Assembly: GCF_003194605.1 (NCBI RefSeq)
Contig: NZ_QHKY01000003.1
Location: 248,001-312,000 of the forward strand
Source: Nocardioides gilvus
GTDB lineage: Bacteria > Actinomycetota > Actinomycetes > Propionibacteriales > Nocardioidaceae
Direction: 5' to 3'
Length of the DNA: 64,000 bases
Shown here one piece after another: positions 15,800-23,565 of the stretch (positions are counted from its first letter, which is position 1; each line of letters begins with the position of its first letter). The position numbers and the translations under genes are program-made. The notes beneath the pieces are model-generated. The model saw nothing but the letters and a program-made list of their open reading frames with translations, did not search any database and was not told the DNA's origin.

Positions 15800-16185
15800 C
15801 GCGGCACCACCGCGAAGCGCTGCTCGACCTCGGCCACGATCTGGGCCGCCACCGGGTCGTCGCCCCACGTCTCGCGCGTCCGTCGGGTGACCTGGGCCAG
15901 CGCATCGTCGAGCGCCGCTCCCAGGGCCGCCATCGTGGCCCGTGCGAGCATCGCCGGGCCCGTCCGGAGGGCGTGCTCGGTGTACGTGACGCCCAACGCC
16001 AACCCGACGTGGTCGACAACGACATCAACCCCGTCGGCGCTGCCGTGCCCGCGGAGCTCCACCAAGTCTGCAGAGAAGGCGCGGGCCCGTTCGACCGCGT
16101 CGATCGCGGCCCGGGTCTGGGCGTCGATCCGGCTCAACGCCGCATCGATCGTCTCGGGAGGGGATTGTGTGAGGTCGGAAGGCAT
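15796..16185 (-). CDS. YbaB/EbfC-like protein
   Basis: 129 residues from the ATG at 16185. The N-terminal helix (PETIDAALSRIDAQTRAAIDAVERARAF) is followed by a short beta part (SADGVDVVVDHVGLALGVTYTEHA) and a C-terminal helix region ending TWGDDPVAAQIVAEVEQRF. This is the YbaB/EbfC layout. Canonical YbaB proteins bind DNA, while actinobacterial versions also occur in ESX loci (EspL-type). The stop overlaps the start of the EspC-like gene, so the three genes form one unit. No good ribosome-binding site is visible. Confidence 0.65.
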   Translation of the reverse strand: MPSDLTQSPPETIDAALSRIDAQTRAAIDAVERARAFSADLVELRGHGSADGVDVVVDHVGLALGVTYTEHALRTGPAMLARATMAALGAALDDALAQVTRRTRETWGDDPVAAQIVAEVEQRFAVVPR

Positions 16186-16293
16186 GGCAACAACACTGGC
16201 CGCACGGCGTACGCCCCGTGTCGCGCTCTCCACAGAGGCGGGAAAGACCCGGCCCTGTGGACGTCTGGTGGCGCTTCGACCCCCTCCGACGCA

Positions 16294-16320
16294 AGAACCC
16301 CCGCACGTGGCGGGGGTTCT
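16294..16320 (-). terminator. Terminator hairpin behind tRNA-Arg
   Basis: A perfect 11-bp stem (16294-16304 with 16310-16320) around a 5-nt loop starts 5 nt after the tRNA 3' end in the transcribed direction. Two T residues follow. Confidence 0.75.
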
Positions 16321-16324
16321 GACG

Positions 16325-16397
16325 TGCCCCAGGCAAGAGTCGAACTTGCGACCTTTCGCTTAGGAGGCGGCTGCTCTATCCACTGAGCTACTGGGGC
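16325..16397 (-). tRNA. tRNA-Arg (anticodon CCT)
   Basis: The minus strand gives a 73-nt cloverleaf: acceptor stem GCCCCAG/CTGGGGC, D arm GCTC-AGTGGAT-AGAGC, loop CTCCTAA with anticodon CCT, T arm GCAAG-TTCGACT-CTTGC, discriminator A. It reads AGG codons. The anticodon stem GCCGC/GCGAA pairs only at its three loop-side positions; the outer two are G-A and C-A. CCA is not encoded. Confidence 0.9.
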
Positions 16398-16516
16398 GTG
16401 GCGCCCGACCGGAGCCGGATTGCCAGAGCACATCTTGACATGTCCTCTCGAGCGAGGCATCGCCTGTGGCCGGAACCCCCCGGGAACCGATCGGGCCCCG
16501 GCCACGTCACACCCCC

Positions 16517-18409
16517 ATGAACTCCTCCCCTGCTCGCCGAGCCGCGCTCCTGGCCACCGGCACCGCCGCCACCCTCGTCACCGCGCTCGGCGTCCTGGTC
16601 GCCGGCGTCCACCTCGGCGCTGACGACCCTGACACCGTCGGTCCGTCGCAGGGCAGCGACCCGTTCCGACTCGCCAGCGCCGCGCTCGCGCCCACCGCCT
16701 CCTGCGACGCGCTCCTCGACAGCTACCAGGAGCGGGCTCTCGAGCTCGTGGGGCCCTGGGGCTGGCAGGGTGGTGGCGATCAATATTTCGGTGAGCGCAC
16801 GCCGCTGGCTGGCGACATGGACATGGGCAGCGTCATGTCGAACGAGTCGACCACCAGCGCGAGGACCAGCCGCGCCGAGAGCAGCGAGACCGGCACCAAC
16901 GTCCAGGAGGCCGGGGTCGACGAGCCCGACACCGTCAAGACCGACGGCGAGCACCTCTTCCGGCTGCACGGATCGCAACTCACCACGTACGACGTCTCGG
17001 GCGAGGCCCCCACCGAGCTCGCCACGATCCGGCTGCCCGAGCTGCGCACCGGCGAGATCCTGCTCCACGGCCACCACCTGGTCGCCGTCGGTGACGGTCG
17101 CGACCACGATCCCACCACGACGATCACCACGATCGACGTCTCCGAGGCGGCGGCTCCCCGGATCACCGAGACCCTCAGCGTGAGCGCCGCGTCGGTGACG
17201 GCGCGCCTGCACGGCGACGTGGTCCGTGTGGTGATCCGCAACGGCCTCCCGGAGCTCGACTTCAAGTACCCCGACGACGAGCGAGGCCAGGTGGGAGCCC
17301 GTCGCCACAACGAGCAGGTGGTCTCCGAGACGACGCTCGCCGACTGGCTGCCCCACATCGACGGTGACAGCGCCGTGGAGTGCGCAGCCGTGGCCGTACC
17401 GGAGGACCCCGACACGGCTCTCGGCACCGTCACCACCCTGGCCTTCACCCCGGGAGGTGATGAGCGCCGCGCCGTGGCGGTGGCCACCAGCACGGAGATC
17501 GCCTACTTCTCCGGCGATCGACTCCACCTCGCCACCCAGGCCAACTGGTTCGGCTTCAGAGGGGGCATGGGGCGCACCTCAGACTCGGCCTCCAGTCCGA
17601 TCAGGCCGTCGGGCGAGCTCGGTCGCACCCAGCTGTACTCCTTCGCGCTGGACGACCTCGACACCACCTTCGTCGCCGCCGGTGAAGTCAAGGGAGCCAT
17701 CGCCGACCGGTGGTCCATGGACTCGGCCGACGGCGTCCTGCGGGTGGCGGTCGGCCCGACCGCAGCGACCGGCAACTTCAACTCGGTCGTCACCCTCGGC
17801 GAGGAGGACGGGCTGCTCGTCGAGCGAGGGCGCGTCGACAAGTTGGGCATCGACGAGGAGATCAAGTCGGTGCGCTGGTTCGACGACCTCGCCCTGGTCG
17901 TCACCTTCCGCGAGGTGGATCCGCTGTACGCCATCGACCTCTCCGAGCCGGCCGCACCAGTCCTGCTCGGCGAGCTCAAGATCCCCGGATTCAGCGAGTA
18001 CCTGCACCCGATCGGTCCGCACCGGATGATCGGCATCGGGCAGGACGCGGCCGACGACGGCACGACCACGGGTGCCCAGGCGGCCCTCTTCAACGTGTCC
18101 GACCTGACCAACCTGCGCCGCGCCGACGTGGTGGCCTACCCCGCACACACGTACGCAGCCGCAGGTCAGGATCCGCGCCAGTTCACCTGGCTGCCCGAGA
18201 AGCGCACCGCCCTCACCGTCATCACCGACCCCTGGGACGGGCGTACGGCCTGGGTCTCGACGCTCAGGGTGAGGAGCGGGAAGTTGCAGGAGAGCCGCAC
18301 CCGGGTCACGTACGGCGACAACGCTGCCCTGGTCCGGACGGTGCCGCTGGCCTCCGGAAAGGTCGTGCTCGTCACGGACGACGAGGTGACCTTCTTCGAC
18401 GTAGATTGA
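16517..18409 (+). CDS. Secreted beta-propeller domain protein
   Basis: 630 residues from the ATG at 16517, which gives a clean signal peptide or anchor (RRAALLATGTAATLVTALGVLV). The conserved entry motif of the family is present at about 130-145: TNVQEAGVDEPDTVKTDGEH. After it repeated blades follow (HLFRLHGSQLTTYDVSG, ILLHGHHLVAVGDG, KSVRWFDDLALVVTFREVDPLYAIDLSEPAAP, FTWLPEKRTALTVIT). The family is secreted or membrane-bound and of unknown function. A GTG 51 bases upstream would extend the N-terminus but weakens the signal peptide. There is no obvious Shine-Dalgarno sequence. Confidence 0.85.
   Translation: MNSSPARRAALLATGTAATLVTALGVLVAGVHLGADDPDTVGPSQGSDPFRLASAALAPTASCDALLDSYQERALELVGPWGWQGGGDQYFGERTPLAGDMDMGSVMSNESTTSARTSRAESSETGTNVQEAGVDEPDTVKTDGEHLFRLHGSQLTTYDVSGEAPTELATIRLPELRTGEILLHGHHLVAVGDGRDHDPTTTITTIDVSEAAAPRITETLSVSAASVTARLHGDVVRVVIRNGLPELDFKYPDDERGQVGARRHNEQVVSETTLADWLPHIDGDSAVECAAVAVPEDPDTALGTVTTLAFTPGGDERRAVAVATSTEIAYFSGDRLHLATQANWFGFRGGMGRTSDSASSPIRPSGELGRTQLYSFALDDLDTTFVAAGEVKGAIADRWSMDSADGVLRVAVGPTAATGNFNSVVTLGEEDGLLVERGRVDKLGIDEEIKSVRWFDDLALVVTFREVDPLYAIDLSEPAAPVLLGELKIPGFSEYLHPIGPHRMIGIGQDAADDGTTTGAQAALFNVSDLTNLRRADVVAYPAHTYAAAGQDPRQFTWLPEKRTALTVITDPWDGRTAWVSTLRVRSGKLQESRTRVTYGDNAALVRTVPLASGKVVLVTDDEVTFFDVD
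18402..18407 (+). promoter_or_regulatory. Leaderless -10 element for the DUF2277 gene
   Basis: TAGATT overlaps the end of the propeller gene, including the first base of its stop codon, and is followed by 6 nt and the ATG of the next gene. No ribosome-binding site is present in the 4-bp intergenic gap. Confidence 0.5.
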
Positions 18410-18413
18410 TCGC

Positions 18414-18683
18414 ATGTGCCGCAACATCCGCCCGCTCAACAACTTCGAGCCGCCGGCCACGAACGACGAGGTGACGGCCGCCGCGCTGCAGTACGTGCGC
18501 AAGGTCGCCGGGACGACCAAGCCGTCGGCCGCCAACCAGGCCGCCTTCGACGAGGCCGTCGCGGAGATCGCCCACACCACCCGCCACCTGCTCGACGCAC
18601 TGGTCACCACCGCACCGCCGAAGGACCGGGAGGTCGAGGCCGTCAAGGCTCGCGCCCGGGCCCAGGCCCGTTATGCCCGCTGA
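18414..18683 (+). CDS. DUF2277 domain-containing protein
   Basis: 89 residues with the family start MCRNIRPLNNFEPPATNDEV and the block AAALQYVRKVAGTTKPSAAN, followed by a helix rich in Ala/Glu and a basic end. The whole protein is the domain. Its function is unknown. It overlaps the sirtuin gene by 11 nt, so the two are probably cotranscribed. Confidence 0.88.
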   Translation: MCRNIRPLNNFEPPATNDEVTAAALQYVRKVAGTTKPSAANQAAFDEAVAEIAHTTRHLLDALVTTAPPKDREVEAVKARARAQARYAR

Positions 18684-19530
18684 GTCGTACGAGGTCGAGG
18701 CCGCGCTCGACCTCCTGGCGGCGCGCCCGTTGGTGGTGCTGACCGGCGCGGGTCTCTCCACCGACTCGGGCATCCCCGACTACCGCGGCCCGGGCTCCAC
18801 CGCGCGGTTGCCGATGACCTTCCAGGAGTTCGTCGCCACCCCCACCGCCAGGCAGCGCTACTGGGCCCGCAGCCACGTGGGCTGGGCGCGGATGCGGGGC
18901 GCCGAGGCCAACATCGGCCACCACGCCCTGGCCGAGATCACCCCTGACCTGCTCATCACCCAGAACGTCGACGGACTGCACGAGGCCGCGGGGTCACGCG
19001 AAGTGGTCGCTCTCCACGGGCGGATCAGCGACGTCATCTGCCTTGACTGTCGATCGGTCAGCTCCCGGGCCGACCTCCAGGCGCGCATGCAGGCGGCCAA
19101 CCCCGGCTGGATCCAGACGCACGACGCTTCAGAGATCCGTCCCGACGGCGACGTGGCCCTCGAGGAGACGGACGGGTTCGTCGTGCCGCCCTGCTCGAGC
19201 TGTGGTGGCGTGCTCAAACCCGACGTGGTGTTCTTCGGGGAGAACGCGCCACCCGACCGGGTGAGCCGCTGCTACGAAGCGGTGGAGTCGGTCGCTGCCC
19301 GCGCGGGAGCGATGCTGGTCGCCGGCTCCTCCTTGACGGTGATGAGCGGGCTGCGCTTCGTGAAACGCGCCGCGAGGGTCGGCATCCCCGTGGTCATCGT
19401 CAATCGGGGCGCCACGCGCGGCGACGCGCTGGCGAGCCACAAGGTCGAGGTCGGGTGCAGCGACTTCCTGGCGGACCTGGCCGACGTGCGGCACCCGGTC
19501 GCTGGTGTCGGGAGCCTCAGACGACGGTGA
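18673..19530 (+). CDS. Sir2-family NAD-dependent protein deacylase
   Basis: 285 residues. NAD-binding [15 protein letters not shown] is at 25-39 and TQNVDGLH at 96-103. The catalytic His115 lies in [14 protein letters not shown]. Zinc ligands are Cys123/Cys126 and Cys174/Cys177 (CSSCGG). The C-terminal nucleotide-binding part shows [12 protein letters not shown] and [14 protein letters not shown][12 protein letters not shown] is the form seen in class II (SIRT4-like) sirtuins. It removes acyl groups from lysines using NAD; targets are unknown. It follows the DUF2277 gene with an overlap and converges on ideR. Confidence 0.93.
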   Translation: MPAESYEVEAALDLLAARPLVVLTGAGLSTDSGIPDYRGPGSTARLPMTFQEFVATPTARQRYWARSHVGWARMRGAEANIGHHALAEITPDLLITQNVDGLHEAAGSREVVALHGRISDVICLDCRSVSSRADLQARMQAANPGWIQTHDASEIRPDGDVALEETDGFVVPPCSSCGGVLKPDVVFFGENAPPDRVSRCYEAVESVAARAGAMLVAGSSLTVMSGLRFVKRAARVGIPVVIVNRGATRGDALASHKVEVGCSDFLADLADVRHPVAGVGSLRRR

Positions 19531-20215
19531 CGAAGATGTGGTCGGCCGACTCGTACTCGATCTCGGCGGTCTCGCCGCCGGATCCGACCAGCACGCCCTC
19601 GGCGGTGGCGACGATCTTGATGGTCTTGTCCGGCACCGCGCCGACCCGGCGCAGCGTCGCCATCAGGGCCTCGTCCTTCTGCATCTCCTCGGAGATCCGG
19701 CGCACGTGCACGCGCGCCTGGCTGAAGGTGGCGATCTTGGAGAGCGCCTCGACGCCGCCGTCCATGAACGACTCGGAGACGTGCTCCTGGCCGAGCTCCT
19801 CCAGACCCGGGATCGGGTTGCCGTACGGCGACTCCGTGGGGTTGTCGAGCAGCTCGAGGAGACGGCGCTCCACGGTCTCCGACATGACGTGCTCCCAGCG
19901 GCACGCCTCGGCGTGCACGAGCTCCCAGGGCAGGCCGATGATGTCGGTGAGGAGGCGTTCGGCGAGGCGGTGCTTGCGCATCACCCGGGTCGCCAGCCGC
20001 AGGCCCTCCTCGGTGAGCTCCAGGTGGCGGTCGCCCTCCACGGTGAGCAGGCCGTCGCGCTCCATGCGGGCCACCGTCTGCGAGACCGTGGGTCCGCTCT
20101 GGTGGAGCCGCTCGGCGATCCGCGCTCGCAACGGCACGATCCCCTCCTCCACGAGCTCGAAGATCGTGCGGAGATACATCTCGGTGGTGTCGATGAGGTC
20201 GCTCACGGAGCCCAT
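19517..20215 (-). CDS. ideR: DtxR/IdeR-type metal-dependent repressor
   Basis: 232 residues. The N-terminal winged helix has the recognition segment [18 protein letters not shown]. All metal ligands of DtxR are present at a constant offset of +3: Met13, His82, Glu86, His101, Cys105, Glu108 and His109. The C-terminal part carries an SH3-like FeoA-type domain. With Fe(II) bound such proteins repress siderophore and iron-uptake genes and can activate storage. No clear iron-box palindrome was found near the gene. A ribosome-binding site GGAGGTGA lies upstream of the ATG. The 3' end overlaps the sirtuin gene by 14 bp. Confidence 0.93.
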   Translation of the reverse strand: MGSVSDLIDTTEMYLRTIFELVEEGIVPLRARIAERLHQSGPTVSQTVARMERDGLLTVEGDRHLELTEEGLRLATRVMRKHRLAERLLTDIIGLPWELVHAEACRWEHVMSETVERRLLELLDNPTESPYGNPIPGLEELGQEHVSESFMDGGVEALSKIATFSQARVHVRRISEEMQKDEALMATLRRVGAVPDKTIKIVATAEGVLVGSGGETAEIEYESADHIFVTVV

Positions 20216-20253
20216 TGTGTCGCATCACCTCCAGAAGTGACACGCTGGCGACC

Positions 20254-21024
20254 ATGAGCACACTGATCGTGCCCCCGCGCTTCTGTGGACCGCCGGTCTC
20301 CGGCAACGGAGGGTGGACGGCCGGCGAGCTCGCGGCGCACGTCGAGCACGGCTGCCCCGAGGATCACGGCCTCCGCTGGCCACCTATCCGGGTCCGCCTC
20401 TCCCAGCCTCCACCGCTGGCCGTCGAGCTGCCCGTGGTCTCCTCCGACGAGGGGACGACCGTGGTCAACGCGTCGGGCCCGGTGGCCCGGGCGACACTCG
20501 TCGACGACGTCATCGAACCTGTCGCACCCGTGTCGTACGCCGATGCGCTCCACGCCGAGACGACGTACGCCGGGCACACGGCCCATCCCTTCCCCACCTG
20601 CTTCTCCTGCGGACCCCGACGGGTCGAGGGTGACGGGCTGAGGATCTTCCCCGGCGAGGTGGACCCGGCCGAAGGCCGAAGGCGGGTCGCCGCGACCTGG
20701 ACGCCACACCCGAGCCTGGCCGAGGACTACCACCTCTACACGGGCGCGGAGCAGCGCGTGAGCCTGGCGACCACCTGGGCAGCGTTGGACTGTGTCGGCG
20801 GCTGGTCCGAGGACCTCATCAACCGACCGATGGTGCTCGGCCAGATGACTGCCAGGGTCGACTCACTGCCCGTCATCGGCGTCCCCCACGTCGTGGTCGG
20901 TGAGCGTGTGCGCTCCGAGGGGCGCAAGACCTTCACGGCCAGCACCCTGTACGGCCCCGACGACACGGTCGTCGCCGTGGCCACCCACGTGTGGATCTCG
21001 GTGGACCCGACCACCTTCGGCTGA
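20254..21024 (+). CDS. Hypothetical protein, probable hotdog-fold (thioesterase-like)
   Basis: 256 residues from the ATG at 20254. A central block FPTCFSCGPRRVEGDGLRIF has a Cys-x-x-Cys pair followed by a Gly-Asp-Gly turn, common in actinobacterial proteins with two hotdog domains. The N-terminal half has the pattern of a degenerate first domain (PPVSGNGGWTAGELAAHV). The C-terminal half ends with strands typical of hotdog cores (LYGPDDTVVAVATHVWISV). No catalytic residue can be assigned. It is divergent from ideR with a 38-bp gap. Confidence 0.6.
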   Translation: MSTLIVPPRFCGPPVSGNGGWTAGELAAHVEHGCPEDHGLRWPPIRVRLSQPPPLAVELPVVSSDEGTTVVNASGPVARATLVDDVIEPVAPVSYADALHAETTYAGHTAHPFPTCFSCGPRRVEGDGLRIFPGEVDPAEGRRRVAATWTPHPSLAEDYHLYTGAEQRVSLATTWAALDCVGGWSEDLINRPMVLGQMTARVDSLPVIGVPHVVVGERVRSEGRKTFTASTLYGPDDTVVAVATHVWISVDPTTFG

Positions 21025-21061
21025 GGCGGTCAGGGTCCCTCAGAGGCCTGTTCAGCGTCGG

Positions 21062-21529
21062 TCAGAAGGCCTGGTCGAGGTCGTCGAAGAGTCTGTTGTA
21101 GCGGTGCAGCTGGGCGACCAACCCGGCCAACGCCTCGTCGTCCCACTCGTCCAGACGCTCCCTGAGCCGCTCGCGGCGCACTGCGTCGACGTCGGCCAGA
21201 CCCTGCTCGCCGGCCGAGGTCAGCTGGAGCAGGCTGGCGCGCTTGTCGTCGGGGTCGGCGGAACGTTCGACCAGACCCAGGTCGATCGCGTGCTGCACCT
21301 GACGGCTGACCGCGCCCTTGTCGGTCTCGAAGCATTCGGAGATCAGCGAGGCCCGCACCGCGCCCCGCTCCTTGAGGAAGCGCAGGATCATGTAGGCAGG
21401 CGCGGAGAGCTCGGGGTGAACCTGCTCCGCACGAGCACGTACGACCTTGCGCGCCCGGCGCATCAGCACGCCGACCTCCTGCTCGAGGTCGTCGAGCTGT
21501 TCGTCGCGCCGGGACCTGATCTCGCTCAT
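21062..21529 (-). CDS. MarR-family transcriptional regulator
   Basis: 155 residues. A helical dimerization N-terminus, then LSAPAYMILRFLKERGAVRASLISECFETDKGAVSRQVQ as the winged helix with recognition helix KGAVSRQVQHAIDLGLV, and the wing DKRASLLQLTSAG. It is the second gene of an operon with the MFS exporter (start overlaps the exporter stop, ATGA) and probably represses that operon by binding the two palindromes at 23192-23236. Ligands of MarR proteins are often phenolic or lipophilic drugs. Confidence 0.9.
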   Translation of the reverse strand: MSEIRSRRDEQLDDLEQEVGVLMRRARKVVRARAEQVHPELSAPAYMILRFLKERGAVRASLISECFETDKGAVSRQVQHAIDLGLVERSADPDDKRASLLQLTSAGEQGLADVDAVRRERLRERLDEWDDEALAGLVAQLHRYNRLFDDLDQAF

Positions 21530-23121
21530 CGCTGCGTGACCTTCTCGATCTCGTCGGCACGCTGGACGGTGCGTCGCAACGGCACCTCCTTGATGAAGAG
21601 GATGCAGAAGAACGAGAAGAAGGCGAAGGGGACGGTGAGGGCGAAGATGGTGGCGATGGCATCACCGTACGCGTTCTCGAAGATCAGACGGATCGGCGCC
21701 GGCAGCTCGGACAGGTTGGGCACCGAGCTCGAGTTGCCCGAGCCGGCGATCTCCAGACCGAGCTTGTCGAGCCCAGCGGTCACCGAGTCGGAGACCTGGT
21801 GGGCCAGTACGGCACCCAGGGCGGCGACACCGGCCGATCCACCGATGGAGCGGAAGAAGGCGACCAGGGAGGAGGCCGAGCCCATGTCAGCGGCGGCGGT
21901 GTTGTTCTGCACGGCGAGCACGAGGTTCTGCTGGATCGCGCCGACGCCGACTCCCAGGACCGCCATGAAGAGGCCGACCTGGACCAGGCTGCTCTCCCGG
22001 TCAATGGTCCCGAGCAGCCCCAGGCCCACGATGACGAGCAGGGAGCCGCCGACGAGGTAGCGCTTCCACCGGCCGGTGTCGGAGATGAGCTTGCCCGACA
22101 CGATGCCGGCGACCAGGGTCCCGGCGACCATGCAGATCGTCATCAGACCCGCCTTGGTCGGGCTCATGCCGCGGGCGAGCTGGAAGTACTGGCTCAGGTA
22201 GACACCCGAGCCGAACATCGCGATGCCGACGGTGATCGAGGCAGCGGTGGCCAGGGCGGTCGTACGGTCGCGGAAGAGGCGCAACGGGATCACCGGGTCG
22301 ACGGCCACGTATGCCTCGTACCAGACGGAGAAGCCGATGACGGCGAGCGCGGCGGCAATCAGGACATAGCTCGTGGTGGAGGTCCAGGCGAACTGGTTGC
22401 CCGCCAGGGAGACCCACACCAGCAGCAACGAGACACCCGCCATGATCAGCAGCGAGCCGACGTAGTCGATGGTGACCTGCTTGCGGGGGCGCGGAGGCAG
22501 GTTGAGGGTGCGCTGCAGGAGGAACCACGCGGCCACGGCGAAGGGCAGCGAGACCCAGAAGCACCAGCGCCAGCCGAGGGTGTCGACGACCAGTCCCCCG
22601 ACCAGGGGGCCACTGACGGTGGCGACGGCGAAGACCGAACCCATGTAACCGGCGTACCGGCCGCGCTCGCGCGGTGGCACCATCGAGGCGATGACGACCT
22701 GGACCAGGGCGGTCAGGCCACCGATGCCGAGCCCCTGGATCACTCGGGCGCTGATCAGCATCTCCATCGAGGTGGAGAACCCGGCTATCAGGGAGCCGAG
22801 GGCGAAGATGCTGAGCGCGGTCTGGGTGAGGATCTTCTGGTTGAAGAGGTCGGCGAGCTTGCCCCAGACAGGGGTGGTCGCGGTCATGGCGAGCAGGGTG
22901 CCGACGACGACCCAGGTGTAACCGGTCTGGCTGCCTCCGAGGTCGGAGACGATCGGCGGCAGCGCGGTGTTGACGATCGTGGAGGAGACCATGGCCGCGA
23001 ACATCGCGAGCAGCAGACCGGACAGGGCCTGCAGGATCTGGCGGTGGGTCATCTGCCCGCCGGCCTCGGCGGAGAGGGTCGGGGGCTGCGCCGGGTGGGC
23101 GGGAGCGGTGGGAGTGCTCAA
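21526..23121 (-). CDS. MFS multidrug exporter, DHA2 (14-TMS) family
   Basis: 531 residues with about 14 membrane helices. Motif A-like GKLADLFNQKILTQTAL lies after TM2, and the family core ALSGLLLAMFAAMVSSTIVNTALP (about 33-56) and IQGLGIGGLTALVQVVIASMV match QacA/EmrB-type proton antiporters. The most upstream start is a TTG at 23121 with a weak ribosome-binding site; an ATG at 23049 (residue 25) just before TM1 is a realistic alternative. The promoter at 23206-23234 and the two palindromes overlapping it indicate repression by the downstream marR. Confidence 0.88.
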   Translation of the reverse strand: MSTPTAPAHPAQPPTLSAEAGGQMTHRQILQALSGLLLAMFAAMVSSTIVNTALPPIVSDLGGSQTGYTWVVVGTLLAMTATTPVWGKLADLFNQKILTQTALSIFALGSLIAGFSTSMEMLISARVIQGLGIGGLTALVQVVIASMVPPRERGRYAGYMGSVFAVATVSGPLVGGLVVDTLGWRWCFWVSLPFAVAAWFLLQRTLNLPPRPRKQVTIDYVGSLLIMAGVSLLLVWVSLAGNQFAWTSTTSYVLIAAALAVIGFSVWYEAYVAVDPVIPLRLFRDRTTALATAASITVGIAMFGSGVYLSQYFQLARGMSPTKAGLMTICMVAGTLVAGIVSGKLISDTGRWKRYLVGGSLLVIVGLGLLGTIDRESSLVQVGLFMAVLGVGVGAIQQNLVLAVQNNTAAADMGSASSLVAFFRSIGGSAGVAALGAVLAHQVSDSVTAGLDKLGLEIAGSGNSSSVPNLSELPAPIRLIFENAYGDAIATIFALTVPFAFFSFFCILFIKEVPLRRTVQRADEIEKVTQR

Positions 23122-23191
23122 CGGGGCTCGATTCGGATCAGGGGGTGGCGGTTGGCCACGGCGGGACGGGCGCCAGGAGGATCACTCCATT

Positions 23192-23208
23192 GGTTGCCGA
23201 CAGCAACC
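23192..23208. promoter_or_regulatory. MarR-type operator O1
   Basis: GGTTGC-N5-GCAACC, a 17-bp perfect inverted repeat that overlaps the -10 hexamer of the exporter promoter. Confidence 0.65.
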
Positions 23209-23234
23209 ATACCTCGGAAGGTTGTCATCGACAA
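23206..23234 (-). promoter_or_regulatory. Promoter of the exporter-marR operon
   Basis: On the minus strand TTGTCG (23234-23229) is separated by 17 nt from TATGGT (23211-23206). The expected start near 23199 would leave a leader of about 78 nt before the TTG start. Confidence 0.6.
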
Positions 23235-23236
23235 CC
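23220..23236. promoter_or_regulatory. MarR-type operator O2
   Basis: GGTTGTC-N3-GACAACC, a 17-bp inverted repeat covering the -35 hexamer. Its centre is 28 bp from that of O1, and a further half-site GTTGTC follows at 23241-23246. Confidence 0.65.
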
Positions 23237-23267
23237 AACTGTTGTCCACGTCTCACCCGATCCCCTC

Positions 23268-23315
23268 GGACGTCATAGGAGGCGGTCGCCACGGCGACCG
23301 TTCCCGATGACGTCC
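23268..23315. terminator. Two-tier hairpin, terminator-like
   Basis: An outer 9-bp stem (23268-23276 with 23107+200, i.e. 23307-23315) encloses an inner 7-bp stem (23284-23290 with 23293-23299). The outer arms GGACGTCAT/ATGACGTCC are the same as the ends of the long hairpin at 29865-29912, which sits between convergent genes, so this is probably also a terminator. It could end a minus-strand transcript from the structured element just upstream. Confidence 0.5.
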
Positions 23316-23448
23316 CGGAAGGAGGTTGGACATGCAGCGACCCACAGGCCGTTCCTTGCGGAACGCGAGCCGGGGATGTGTCCGGGCCTGTGGGTCGGGT
23401 GTCTGCGTTGGATTCGCCAGAACTCGACTTCCAGCGAAGGCACGAGCT

Positions 23449-23490
23449 CTACTGGCTCGCAGCCACCTCACTCATCCGAAGAAAACTCAC
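23449..23490 (-). CDS. Possible 13-residue leader peptide
   Basis: A GTG 11 nt after GGAGG opens a frame reading MSFLRMSEVAASQ and then TAG. An internal ATG gives MSEVAASQ. The very strong ribosome-binding site is the only positive evidence; coding potential cannot be judged at this length. Confidence 0.25.
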   Translation of the reverse strand: MSFLRMSEVAASQ

Positions 23491-23565
23491 TTTTCGGACC
23501 ACCTCCTTTCCGTGTCCCACCACGGTAGATCGGGTTCGCCGATCGCTCAAGGGGTTTTTCCGACG

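Larger units (their letters stand above)
23268..23511 (-). ncRNA. Candidate structured RNA between two drug exporters
   Basis: This accounts for most of the 444-bp gap 23122-23565, which has no convincing protein gene. Read on the minus strand it has: an exceptionally strong Shine-Dalgarno match (23511-23496, differing from the full complement of the 16S 3' end at about two bases), a small hairpin, a 13-codon frame, a 13-bp perfect stem (23385-23397 with 23338-23350) that encloses a smaller hairpin (23351-23364), an anti-Shine-Dalgarno-like ACCTCCTTCC at about 23327-23318, and the terminator-like hairpin. A leader-peptide attenuator or a standalone small RNA would look like this. No known RNA family was recognised, and the strand is not certain. 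Confidence 0.35.

Noticed and set aside
23253-23471. 72-codon minus-strand frame in the exporter gap
   Set aside because: Arg/Pro-rich, no ribosome-binding site at its start, and it runs through both hairpins and into the promoter side; the structured-RNA reading explains the region better.
23496-23511. Plus-strand match to the end of 16S rRNA (rRNA fragment)
   Set aside because: Only the anti-Shine-Dalgarno part matches; the bases before it do not resemble 16S helix 45, so it is better read as a strong Shine-Dalgarno on the minus strand.
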